Source: Croceibacterium sp. TMG7-5b_MA50
Lineage (GTDB): Bacteria; Pseudomonadota; Alphaproteobacteria; Sphingomonadales; Sphingomonadaceae
DNA: 64,000 nucleotides
Reading direction: 5' to 3'
Assembly (NCBI RefSeq): GCF_039830145.1
Contig: NZ_CP156082.1
Span: 1,878,001 to 1,942,000, forward strand
Of the stretch, positions 1-9,092 are shown one piece after another. The first letter of the stretch is position 1; the number at the start of each line of letters is the position of its first letter. The notes under the pieces are model-generated. The model was not told the DNA's origin, did no database searches, and was given only the letters and a program-made list of their open reading frames with translations. A program made the position numbers and the translations under genes.

Positions 1-228
1 CACCGACTTCAGATTGCGCGGCGGCAGCGTAATCAGCAGCCGGCGCGAGACGCCGCGGTGAACCTGGTCAAGCTGGTGCGATATAGCATCATGGTGCCAG
101 TTGCTGAGGAGATTGGCCCCGCCATGGATCTTGGGAAAAGCGCCGATCAGGAACGAGCCGAAGTCGCGGCGCTGTAGTTCCTCGATGAAGGCCTCGGCGT
201 TGCCGATGCCGGGCGGGAGCGGGCTCAT
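1..228 (-). CDS. Phage terminase large subunit, N-terminal part
   Basis: The first 76 codons of a packaging ATPase-nuclease are present; the rest lies beyond the left edge. The N-terminal half of such proteins docks the prohead and hydrolyses ATP to pump DNA. Residues 62-76 (RRLLITLPPRNLKSV) match the strand and P-loop-like segment of phage and prophage TerL proteins, where PPRxxKS stands in for a Walker A motif. The ATG at 228 overlaps the stop of the upstream DUF5681 gene by 4 bp (ATGA), so the two are probably translationally coupled. The nuclease domain is not visible, so completeness is unknown. Confidence 0.8.
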   Translation of the reverse strand, partial: MSPLPPGIGNAEAFIEELQRRDFGSFLIGAFPKIHGGANLLSNWHHDAISHQLDQVHRGVSRRLLITLPPRNLKSV

Positions 229-677
229 GCCCGCCTGTCCCCATCCGCGTCGTCGTGCTCGTCGCCTCCTGCCGCTGGCAACGGCTCGGCCGCATTGCCC
301 TCGGCCGCGTGGCCGGTGAGGAACTGCTCCAGGATCAGGGCCTCCGTATCGGACAGGCGGCGCTCAGCGGGCCGCTCGTCTTCAAAGCCTTCTGCCTGGA
401 TGACGAGGGAGAGGAGCTTGTCGGCGGCCGCCACATTGCCCTTCGCCGCCTTGGCAGCGAGCGCCTTGATGATCAGGCGGCGCTTGCGCAGCCGCCGTGG
501 CCGGCCGTTCTCCGTCACAGTCACATATTCATCGAGCTCGGACTTCAGCTCCGCCTTCAACCCTCGCGCTCCGCGGGGACGACCCTTGGGGTTGCCGGAA
601 ACGCCCGGCTGGAACCGGCTGTGCCGGGGCGGCTTGCCGTAGCCAACCTCGTAGCCGTCCTCGCGATCATCAGCCAC
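225..677 (-). CDS. DUF5681 domain protein, phage-associated
   Basis: A 150-residue basic protein. Residues 10-40 carry the DUF5681 signature: GYGKPPRHSRFQPGVSG followed by NPKGRPRGARG. The family is typically found beside phage terminase and may have a small-terminase or DNA-binding role, which is inference. I chose the GTG at 677 because GGGGAGG sits about six bases upstream and the resulting protein begins directly before the domain. An upstream ATG at 737 would add 20 low-complexity residues. The GTG overlaps the stop of the methyltransferase gene by 8 bp, and the stop overlaps the terminase start by 4 bp. Confidence 0.8.
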   Translation of the reverse strand: MADDREDGYEVGYGKPPRHSRFQPGVSGNPKGRPRGARGLKAELKSELDEYVTVTENGRPRRLRKRRLIIKALAAKAAKGNVAAADKLLSLVIQAEGFEDERPAERRLSDTEALILEQFLTGHAAEGNAAEPLPAAGGDEHDDADGDRRA

Positions 678-1977
678 GCGCCGCCTCCCCGCTGGCGCGG
701 GCGGCCGCAACTTCCTCGAAGCTGCGCCCATCGGCATGCTGCGGCTGTAGCCCCGTCGCTTGCGTCAGCCGGCGGAGCGCCACATCGACATAGAGCGGAT
801 CGAGTTCGATCGCGGCACCGCGCCGCCGGGTCCGGTGCGCTGCAAGGAGCGTGGTCCCCGAGCCACTGAACGGGTCGAGGATCAGGTCACCGTGATTCGA
901 GCAGTCAAGTATGGCATCGGCCACCAGCGCGACCGGCTTCACGGTGGGGTGATCAGCGAGGTCCTGCGCGCGGCCCTTGCGGAAGGTGTTGGCGCCGGCG
1001 ACCTCCCACACATTGGTGCGGTACCGGCCCTTCTCACCGAGCCCGAAATTGTTGATGTGCTTGCCGGTCCCCGACTTGAACACGGATACGAGCTCATGGC
1101 GTGAACGGTAGAAGGTGCCCATGCCGGCATTGTTCTTGACCCAGACCACCAGCTGCTTGAACTCGGTATAGACACCGTCGCCAGCATCAAACACCTCGCG
1201 CAGGTGGCGCCAGTCCATGCAATGATAGTGGATCGAACCCGCTACGGAGAACCGGGCGCACAGGCGGAATACCACCCGCAGGAACCCAGTGAACTCGGCC
1301 GGGCTCATCTCGCCGGCCGCTTCGAGGAACTCGCGGTGCTGCACCGCGCCCAGCCCGGAGACGTGACCGGCGATCGGCACGTTATAGGGCGGATCGCTGA
1401 ACACCATAGTGGCGCGTTCGTCCACGAGCAGCGCCTCGTAGCTGGCCGCATCCCGCGAGTTGCCGCAGTACAATCTGTGCTCACCGATCAACCACAGGTC
1501 GCCGGTGCGCGACACGGCCACGGCATCGGCCATGGGCAGTTCGACCGGCGGCTCGGGCTCGTCGGTCGTGACCCCGAGATCCAGATCGCCGAGCGAGAAG
1601 CCGGTAACATCGAGATCGTAGTCCTGTTCGAAGAGGAAAGTGAGCTCACCCTTGAGCGCCTCGTCATCCCAATCCGACAGCTCGGCCAGGCGATTGTCTG
1701 CCAGCGCAAAGGCTCGGCGATCGGCTTCGCTGACGAACCTGACGCGGATCACCGGCACCAGCTCGAGCCCGCGCAGGAGCGCTGCCTGTCGGCGGCCGAC
1801 GCCCGCGGCGATAACGCCTTGGTCATCGATGATGATGGGGACGATAAAGCCGACCCGGTCGATTGCCCGCGCGATCTGCTCGATCTGCTTGCCGCTGTGC
1901 TTGCGGGCATGGGTCGACGCCACCTGCAGGGTGGCGGGATCGACCATCTCGATCCGGGGGTGGTTCAGGCCGTGCAT
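670..1977 (-). CDS. ParB-domain DNA methyltransferase (N4/N6 type)
   Basis: A 435-residue orphan DNA methylase. Residues 5-105 form a ParB/sulfiredoxin-like N-terminal domain (GVIAAGVGRRQAALLRG). The catalytic DPPY is at 195-198 and the SAM-binding DPFSGSGTT lies near 370, giving the beta-class order of catalytic motif, target-recognition region, then SAM motif. It would transfer a methyl group to the exocyclic amine of adenine or cytosine. No restriction enzyme is adjacent, so a phage anti-restriction or regulatory role is more likely than a restriction-modification system. The start at 1977 follows GAGGAG seven bases upstream. It lies in a packaging module with DUF5681 and terminase genes. 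Confidence 0.85.
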   Translation of the reverse strand: MHGLNHPRIEMVDPATLQVASTHARKHSGKQIEQIARAIDRVGFIVPIIIDDQGVIAAGVGRRQAALLRGLELVPVIRVRFVSEADRRAFALADNRLAELSDWDDEALKGELTFLFEQDYDLDVTGFSLGDLDLGVTTDEPEPPVELPMADAVAVSRTGDLWLIGEHRLYCGNSRDAASYEALLVDERATMVFSDPPYNVPIAGHVSGLGAVQHREFLEAAGEMSPAEFTGFLRVVFRLCARFSVAGSIHYHCMDWRHLREVFDAGDGVYTEFKQLVVWVKNNAGMGTFYRSRHELVSVFKSGTGKHINNFGLGEKGRYRTNVWEVAGANTFRKGRAQDLADHPTVKPVALVADAILDCSNHGDLILDPFSGSGTTLLAAHRTRRRGAAIELDPLYVDVALRRLTQATGLQPQHADGRSFEEVAAARASGEAARG

Positions 1978-2029
1978 GATCTGCTCCTCACAAGGGGAGC
2001 GAGCCAGTTACGGCACGGACGAAGGCAGC

Positions 2030-2749
2030 TTAAGAAGAATAAATCGGCGTTATCGGCACGAATTGCTCCACGCGGTAGCCTGGTCCGGGAACAGGCAGCC
2101 CGGTCTCAGGATCAATGCTGCCGCTTTCGAAGGGGAAGAAGTCCTCGAAGCGCTTGCCCTTCACCGCCCCGGTTGCGTGCGCATCCTTCACGATGTTCGC
2201 CATCGCTGTGAGCGTAGCGCGCTGGTCAACTGCGTGGAATATCTGCAGCAGCACTTGGTCTATCGGTGGGGCGAAGCCAGGCTCGTACGCACCATCCTTC
2301 ACAATCCTGGCGCGCAGATCGCTCCCGCAAGTCTGTCGATAGAGCGCCATGAATGCGTGCAGATGCAAGCGAAGCAGGTAATTCGCTGGCCGGCCGCGTT
2401 GGGGCGCGAGCTCCTTCACCAGCTCGGACGCAGCTTGCCTGACATCTTCGCCCTCCAGTTTGGGAGCCAGAGGATCGCGGGCGCTGGCCAGCTGGAGCCC
2501 ACGGTGGTTGATCGCCAGCTCGAGAGCGGGATTGATGCGCGTGCGTTTGGAGCGCCGCCGAGACCGCGGGTTCAGCTGTCGCTCTGCGTCTGCTAGCGAC
2601 TCGTTGAAGGTGGGCCTGCCCTGCTGTGCCGTGAACGCAGCGGCGAAACTCCTCTGCAAATAGTGCAGGCGACCTCAGAACTGCGCCCCGAGGCGAGCCT
2701 CTCGCTGCTCCGGAGTCTCCGAGATTGCCGTGGCCGGCAAAACGGCCAT
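2030..2749 (-). pseudogene. Hypothetical phage-module gene interrupted by an in-frame TGA
   Basis: The ATG at 2749 has an excellent ribosome binding site (AGGAGGTGA, five bases away) and opens a frame of 24 codons (MAVLPATAISETPEQREARL and four more). The frame meets TGA at 2675-2677 and then continues unbroken in the same frame for 215 codons to 2030. The distal part (LQRSFAAAFTAQQGRPTF, later ALELAINHRGLQLASA) looks like genuine protein, but its only early start is a TTG at 2659 without a convincing ribosome site. A TGG-to-TGA nonsense change fits best; readthrough or a sequencing error is possible. I do not recognise the product. Its position before the methyltransferase suggests a phage function. 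Confidence 0.6.
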
Positions 2750-3140
2750 CGTAATCACCTCCTCGTGCCAATTAAGTGTTGCTGTGAGCGGCTGCTAGCT
2801 GCCTGCTTTCTAATCCTAGATCCCTGTTAACCGGGCTAGGGAATTTGCCGTGAGAACCGCACTTTCTCGGGGATAGCGCCTCACCGTTGCGTCCAAACCT
2901 GGCCCGAAATCTCGACCTTCTCTGTTTGTACCCTGCAAAACAGCGATATGCATGCGAGACGGGTTCGCTCCAGACTGCAAGCCGCACCATGGAACATCGG
3001 ACAGCCCTCACTTTGACCTGCACGCGGGCCACCGTCGTTTCGGCAGGCCGTAGGCTGAGCCACAGTGCCGCGCCACATCTTGCTTGTCCTAAACAGCTCG
3101 CGCGCTTGTGCTCATTCGTCCGCCATATTGCGCGCGCAAG
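2750..3140. other. Intergenic region at the edge of the phage module
   Basis: These 391 bases lie between the phage-module gene at 2749 and the stop of the DUF1501 gene at 3141. Base composition is visibly more AT-rich than the flanks. Short reading frames exist on both strands, but none has a ribosome site or recognisable protein. Both neighbours are on the minus strand, so the promoter of the phage module should lie here. I see no tRNA, direct repeat or integrase remnant that would mark an attachment site. Confidence 0.5.
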
Positions 3141-4307
3141 TCAGGCTGCCACCAACCCTGCGATCGCCCGCTCGCCGGTGGCGTTGGGGAACAGTCCGGG
3201 CATCGCCTGCTCCGGTTCGATGCCATATGCCCCGGCAACGGCACCGGCTATCAGCGCATCGAGCCGCATGGTGGGCCTGAGATCGCGCTCCTCGTACAGC
3301 TGACCTGGCGCAAGGCCCGGCCAATCGGCCAGCACGCGCCCGCCGGCGACCCGCCCGCCCAACAGCATCGCCGCGCTTGCCGTACCGTGATCGGTGCCGC
3401 CGGTGCCGTTGACCGCCACCGTGCGGCCGAACTCCGTGGCGATCAGCACGATCGTGTCGGCCCATGCCGGACCAAGACCTTCGCGCAACGCCGCCACCAG
3501 CGCGTCCAGCCCGCGCAGATTGGCTGCCAACCGCCCCTTCTGCTGGGCATGGGTATCCCACCCGCCGGTCTCGATCATGGCGATCCGCGCGCCGTCCGCC
3601 GGCTGCAGCAGCCGCGCCGCCAGCGCGCCGGTCGCGGCGGCGTTGCGGCCATTGTCGCCCGCAAGATCGCCGGTCAGTTCGCGCGTGGACAGCGCCTCGC
3701 TCCACAGCCCGTGCAACTGGCTGTCGCCTTCGTACAGCATGGCGACACGCGCCAGCAGGTCGTCCGATGCATCAGGCAGCGCCGACGGGGCGTAGCTCGC
3801 CACCGGCTGCGGGCCACGCAGCGCCAGCGGAACCGTTGCGGTGATCGCGATCGCGCGCGCCTGTTCCTCCGGCAACAACGCCAGCATCCGGTTCAGCCAG
3901 CCGTCCTTCAACTGGTAGGCACTGGCCCCGCCGGTCTCCAGCACGTTCTGCCCGTCGAAGTGCGATCGTTCGCGGTAAGGACTCGCGACAGCCTGCGCCA
4001 GCAGCGCCTGTCCTTCGCCATACAGGGTGGACACGGTGCCGAGCGCCGGGTGCAGCGCGAACATGCCGTCCAGCTTCGGCGCCGCCAGCAACTCCTCCGC
4101 CAAGGCGCCGCGATGCCCGGCATAGGCCGGGTCACCAGTCGGGGCGACGATGTGCAGCCCGTCTGCGGCGCCCCGCTGTATGATGAATACGAAGCGCCGG
4201 TCGGTCGCCGCGCGGGCGAATGCCATGCGCGGCGCAACTCCCATGGCGAGTGCGGTGGCGCCGGCGCTGACGAGCATGGTTCTACGATCAAGGGTCGTGG
4301 GGATCAT
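3141..4307 (-). CDS. DUF1501 family exported protein
   Basis: A 388-residue protein with a Tat-type leader: an Arg-Arg pair (LDRRTMLVSAG) followed by a hydrophobic run and an Ala-rich cleavage region near residue 32. The body matches DUF1501 proteins, which have a sulfatase/alkaline phosphatase-like fold and unknown substrates; RERSHFDGQNVLETGG near 125 and an IATEFGRTVAVNG segment near 300 are typical. It starts four bases after the DUF1800 stop, forming the DUF1800-DUF1501 operon seen in many proteobacteria and planctomycetes. Function is unassigned; export to the periplasm is inferred from the leader. Confidence 0.85.
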   Translation of the reverse strand: MIPTTLDRRTMLVSAGATALAMGVAPRMAFARAATDRRFVFIIQRGAADGLHIVAPTGDPAYAGHRGALAEELLAAPKLDGMFALHPALGTVSTLYGEGQALLAQAVASPYRERSHFDGQNVLETGGASAYQLKDGWLNRMLALLPEEQARAIAITATVPLALRGPQPVASYAPSALPDASDDLLARVAMLYEGDSQLHGLWSEALSTRELTGDLAGDNGRNAAATGALAARLLQPADGARIAMIETGGWDTHAQQKGRLAANLRGLDALVAALREGLGPAWADTIVLIATEFGRTVAVNGTGGTDHGTASAAMLLGGRVAGGRVLADWPGLAPGQLYEERDLRPTMRLDALIAGAVAGAYGIEPEQAMPGLFPNATGERAIAGLVAA

Positions 4308-4311
4308 CGGA

Positions 4312-5706
4312 CTATCTCCGCATCATCTCGGGCGCGACCAGCAGCAGCGCCACGGCCTGGCTGCCGCTTTCGGCGCGCGCGATCGCCTGCGCGGTGGCGG
4401 GCGAGAGGGCATCGGGGAACAGGCTGGCGGCGAGCGCGCGCGCATCCGGCTCACCGGCGCGGGAAGCCAGCCGCTCGGCCGCCTCCACCCGGCGCATGAT
4501 CGCGTCCGGCCCGGCCCAGCTCGGTGCCAGATCGTCATATCCGACCGGCTGCCCCGGCCGCCAAACCGGCTGGCCCAGTTGCGTCATCAGCCCCGCCATC
4601 GCGCGCGGCTGCACCTCGCCGATACCCAGCGCGCGATGGGTGCCGATCGCCCATTCCCAAGGGTTGCGGAACTTGGCTGGCGCGGGTGTCCATGCTTCCG
4701 GACTGGCAACCAGCGCGCGGTATATCGTGGGCAGATCGCCCCCACTCGCCGTCCAAGCCGCCTCCAGCCGGTCCACCATTGGTCCGGGGGGCGTGTCGCC
4801 GGCGAAATGCCGCGCCAGCTTGGTGGCGAGATGACGGGCGGTGGCGGGGTGCGCGGCGAGGTCCGCCAGCACTGCCTGCCCCTGCTCCTCGCCACCGGCG
4901 GCATAGCCCTTGTCCATGATCGTGCGCCCGCCCGGCTGGTGGATTCGGCCGTCGAACATAAAGCTACCCGGCTCCGCTTCGCGCTGCCGCGCACCGCCAC
5001 GGCGGGCCAGACCGCCAACCGTCCAGCCGGTCAGCGCGCGCGCCAGTTCGGTCACATCCGCCTGGGTATATCCGGTGCGCACGCCCAGCGTGTGCAATTC
5101 CATGATTTCGCGCGCGAGATTCTCGTTCAACCCACGCTGGCGCTGGCGTCCCGCCGCACGCTGCCCCGCCGGGCTGTCGGGACCGACGGACTGCGCCTGA
5201 TCCAGATAGAGCAGCATCGCCGGGTGCCGCTCCACCGCATTCAGCATGTCGCCAAAGCGGCCCAGCAGATGCGGGCGCACCGCCTCGAACTCCAACGGGC
5301 CGGCGAGGCCGTTCAGCTCCAGCCGGTCGGCGGAGACCGCGAAGTGATTGGCCCAGAAATGCACCAGCCGCTCCGCAAACGGCGCGGGGCTGGTCAGGGC
5401 GGCATTGGTGCGCGCCGCGACGGCAGCCGCGTAATCGCCCCGCGCGTCCTGCGCCGCCTCCCGCCGCGCAGCCATCTGCGCGCTGCGATCATCGCCCGCC
5501 TGGCCGCGCAATTCACGCTGGCGGGAACGGAAGTCAGCAATGTTGCGTGCGGCATCGGCGCTGCCGGGCGCGGCGGCGATGGCCGGCGGGCGGGGGTCAT
5601 AAAGGTCAAGCTGGTCGATCAGCCATTGGCGTGGATTAGCCGGCGGAGCCTGGCCCGGGATGGCACCCAGGCCGAAACGATTGAGGGCAATACTGGCCTC
5701 GCTCAT
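4312..5706 (-). CDS. DUF1800 family protein
   Basis: A 464-residue helical protein of the DUF1800 family. It shows the conserved N-terminal LNRFGLGA, the central HFWANHFAVSADR block and NENLAREIMELHTLGV near 205. The start at 5706 is supported by GGAGG a few bases upstream; an upstream start at 5724 would add six residues and bury that site. It is the first gene of a two-gene operon with the DUF1501 protein, which begins four bases after its stop. The biochemical role is unknown. The two families co-occur widely, which suggests a joint function, probably in the envelope. Confidence 0.85.
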   Translation of the reverse strand: MSEASIALNRFGLGAIPGQAPPANPRQWLIDQLDLYDPRPPAIAAAPGSADAARNIADFRSRQRELRGQAGDDRSAQMAARREAAQDARGDYAAAVAARTNAALTSPAPFAERLVHFWANHFAVSADRLELNGLAGPLEFEAVRPHLLGRFGDMLNAVERHPAMLLYLDQAQSVGPDSPAGQRAAGRQRQRGLNENLAREIMELHTLGVRTGYTQADVTELARALTGWTVGGLARRGGARQREAEPGSFMFDGRIHQPGGRTIMDKGYAAGGEEQGQAVLADLAAHPATARHLATKLARHFAGDTPPGPMVDRLEAAWTASGGDLPTIYRALVASPEAWTPAPAKFRNPWEWAIGTHRALGIGEVQPRAMAGLMTQLGQPVWRPGQPVGYDDLAPSWAGPDAIMRRVEAAERLASRAGEPDARALAASLFPDALSPATAQAIARAESGSQAVALLLVAPEMMRR

Positions 5707-5806
5707 GCGCGAACCTCCTTCCACCGCCCGGTCAAGCCAGATCGGCGTGCTGCTCTCCTTCCCGCTCTCCGTCTACGCCGCCCAATGTGAACCCAGCCTG
5801 CCGATG

Positions 5807-6919
<1,113 letters not shown>

Positions 6920-6947
6920 GGGGCAGGTCCTTCCAAAGTGCTGCCCC
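6920..6947 (-). promoter_or_regulatory. Leader hairpin with ribosome site in its loop, before frmA
   Basis: On the minus strand GGGGCAG (6947-6941) and CTGCCCC (6926-6920) form a perfect 7-bp stem ending one base before the ATG at 6919. The 14-base loop contains GGAAGGA, the probable ribosome binding site. A palindrome here could equally be a DNA operator. The structure is seen directly; a regulatory role is inference. Confidence 0.4.
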
Positions 6948-7048
6948 GCGGGTACCCCCGCGCCGCGCCCCTCGCAAGCACGTCACCCGGACACTTGTGC
7001 CGCGCCCGCCGTTTACCCTGCCGACACAGATAGTTGGCGGAGCGAGAG

Positions 7049-8062
7049 ATGCAGGATTACGAGACCACGCGCCGCACGGTGCTGGGCGGCACGGTGCTGG
7101 GGCTGGCGGCGGGCGCGATGGGTGCGGGCCCGGCTGCGGCGCAGGAAGGCGGCGCACCGGGGTCGGGCGGGGCCGGGCAGCGCCGGCTGCGGGATCCCCG
7201 CAACGCCTATACCCGCGAACCCTTCCCCGAACAGAAGCAGGAGTGGCCCGGCCTGGCCAGCCAGATGACGCCCCGCCCCGATCATGGGGAGACCAGCTAT
7301 CGCGGTTCGGGCAAGCTGACGGGGCGCCGCGCGCTGATCACCGGCGGCGACAGCGGCATCGGCCGGGCCGCCGCCATCGCTTTCGCCCGCGAAGGGGCAG
7401 ACGTCGCCATCAACTACTACCCGACGGAGGAGCCCGATGCGCAGGAGGTCAAGCAGCTGATCGAGCAGGCGGGCCGCAAGGCGGTGCTGCTGCCCGCCGA
7501 CATCCGCACGCTGGCCGCATGCGAGCAGACGGTGGCCAAGGCGATCGAGGCGCTGGGCGGGCTCGACATCCTGGTAAACAACGCCGCCTACCAGCAAAGC
7601 AAGGCCGACATCCTGGAGATCAGCGACGAGCAGTTCGTCCGCACCTACGAGACGAACATCTTCCACACCTTCCGCTTCAGCAAGGCGGCGATCCCGTCCA
7701 TGCCGCCCGGTGCCGTCATCATCAACACGATCAGCCAGAACTCCTACGACCCGGAAGAGGAGATGATCGATTATGCCAGTACCAAGGCGGCGATCCAGAA
7801 CCTGACGCGCGGCATGGCCAAGCAATTGGCGAAGAAGGGCATCCGGGTGAACGCGGTCAGCCCCGGCCCTATCTGGACCCCGCTGCAGGTCGCGGGCGGG
7901 CAGCTGCCGGGAACGATGGGCGAGTTCGGGCAGGACACGCCGCTGGGCCGCGCGGGGCAGCCGGCCGAACTGGGCGCGCTGTATGTCGCGCTGGCCAGCG
8001 ACGAGACGACCTTCTCCACCGGCACCGCCGTCGGCGCGCACGGGGGCAGCGGCAACCCTTGA
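7049..8062 (+). CDS. Short-chain dehydrogenase/reductase with Tat-like leader
   Basis: A 337-residue SDR. The nucleotide-binding TGGDSGIGRAAA lies near 100, NNAAY near 180 and the catalytic YASTKAA near 240, as in the extended bacterial SDRs related to YghA and YhdN-type stress dehydrogenases. The N-terminus (TTRRTVLGG, a hydrophobic stretch, then PAAAQ) looks like a Tat signal, which is unusual for an NAD(P)-dependent enzyme. About 55 further residues precede the Rossmann fold, as in other members of this subgroup. I chose the ATG at 7049 over the TTG at 7034. It is transcribed alone, divergently from frmA. The substrate is unknown. Confidence 0.8.
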   Translation: MQDYETTRRTVLGGTVLGLAAGAMGAGPAAAQEGGAPGSGGAGQRRLRDPRNAYTREPFPEQKQEWPGLASQMTPRPDHGETSYRGSGKLTGRRALITGGDSGIGRAAAIAFAREGADVAINYYPTEEPDAQEVKQLIEQAGRKAVLLPADIRTLAACEQTVAKAIEALGGLDILVNNAAYQQSKADILEISDEQFVRTYETNIFHTFRFSKAAIPSMPPGAVIINTISQNSYDPEEEMIDYASTKAAIQNLTRGMAKQLAKKGIRVNAVSPGPIWTPLQVAGGQLPGTMGEFGQDTPLGRAGQPAELGALYVALASDETTFSTGTAVGAHGGSGNP

Positions 8063-8114
8063 GCCCGGGCGGCGCAGGATGCATGGGCGATCCCGTTGTT
8101 GAAGGGGATTGCCC

Positions 8115-9092
8115 ATGACCGCCGAACCCGCATTGCTGCTGATCGATGCCGGCGGCACCATCGCCTCCGTGCCGGACGACCACGGCGTGCTGGTCGGCCG
8201 CGAAGGCAGCGCCGGCCTCACCGCCGCGCTGCCGCCGGTGCCGTATCGGCTGACGGAGCGGCAGGCCTATGCCGGCCTCAGCGAGGACATGGCCTTGGCC
8301 GACGCGCTGCGGATCGCCGACATGGTCGCCGTGGCGGAACGGGAGGGCCTGGCTGGCGTGGTGGTGGCGCACGGCACCGACACGATGGAGGATGTCGCCT
8401 TCCTCATCGACCTGCTGCATCCCGGCGCGATCCCGGTGGTGTTCACCGGCGCGCAGCGGGCGCCCGGTGCGCCCGGGGCGGACGGGATGGCCAACCTGCT
8501 GGATGCCCTCGCCGTGGCGGCGCATCCGGCGGCGCGCGGCATCGGCAGCGCGATCGTGTTCGGAGGGCGCATCCTGTCCGCGCCCGTTGCCATGAAGCTG
8601 GACAGCAGTGGGCCGGAGGCGTTCGGCCCGCAAGGCGCCGCCATCGGCCGGGTGGACGAATATGGCGTCCGGCTGGAACTGCTGCCCCGCCGCCGTCCGC
8701 CCTTCGATCCGGTCACGCCCGAACCGGAGGTGGAGATCGTCGCCCTGGGCCTTGGCAGCGGCGGGCGGCAGGTGGACCTGCTCGTGCAGGCGGGCGTGCG
8801 CGGCATCGTCGTGCAGGGCTTCGGGCGGGGCAACGTACCCGGCGAAGTGCTGCCCGCGCTAGAACGCGCCAAAGCGGCGGGCGTGCTGCTGGGCATTGCC
8901 ACCCATTGCATCGGCGGCGGCACCGCGCCGTCCTATGCCTCCGGCGCCGCGCTGGCCCGACTGGGCGCGGTACCCGCCGGGCTGCTCAGCGCCCGCAAGC
9001 TGCGGCTGCTGCTGGCCGTGGCGCTGGGCGATGGACGCCCGGCTGCCGAGGCGGAGCGGCTGGCGCGTGATTGGCTGGCGCCGCAGGCCTAG
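8115..9092 (+). CDS. L-asparaginase family protein
   Basis: A 325-residue amidohydrolase converting L-asparagine to aspartate and ammonia. The two catalytic threonine motifs are present: DAGGTIAS near residue 12 and AHGTDTMEDVAF near 88. GAQRAPGAPGADG near 115 is also conserved in the family. There is no signal peptide, so it is probably cytoplasmic. The ATG at 8115 follows AAGGGG, while the TTG at 8109 is less likely. It ends convergently with the PepSY gene, overlapping it by 4 bp. Specificity for asparagine over glutamine cannot be decided from sequence. Confidence 0.88.
   Translation: MTAEPALLLIDAGGTIASVPDDHGVLVGREGSAGLTAALPPVPYRLTERQAYAGLSEDMALADALRIADMVAVAEREGLAGVVVAHGTDTMEDVAFLIDLLHPGAIPVVFTGAQRAPGAPGADGMANLLDALAVAAHPAARGIGSAIVFGGRILSAPVAMKLDSSGPEAFGPQGAAIGRVDEYGVRLELLPRRRPPFDPVTPEPEVEIVALGLGSGGRQVDLLVQAGVRGIVVQGFGRGNVPGEVLPALERAKAAGVLLGIATHCIGGGTAPSYASGAALARLGAVPAGLLSARKLRLLLAVALGDGRPAAEAERLARDWLAPQA

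Noticed and set aside
2772-3032. Small minus-strand frame in the gap right of the phage module
   Set aside because: It has no ribosome site and no protein-like pattern, and competing frames occur on both strands.
2750-3140. tRNA or attachment site at the edge of the phage module
   Set aside because: No cloverleaf, T-loop sequence or flanking direct repeat could be found.
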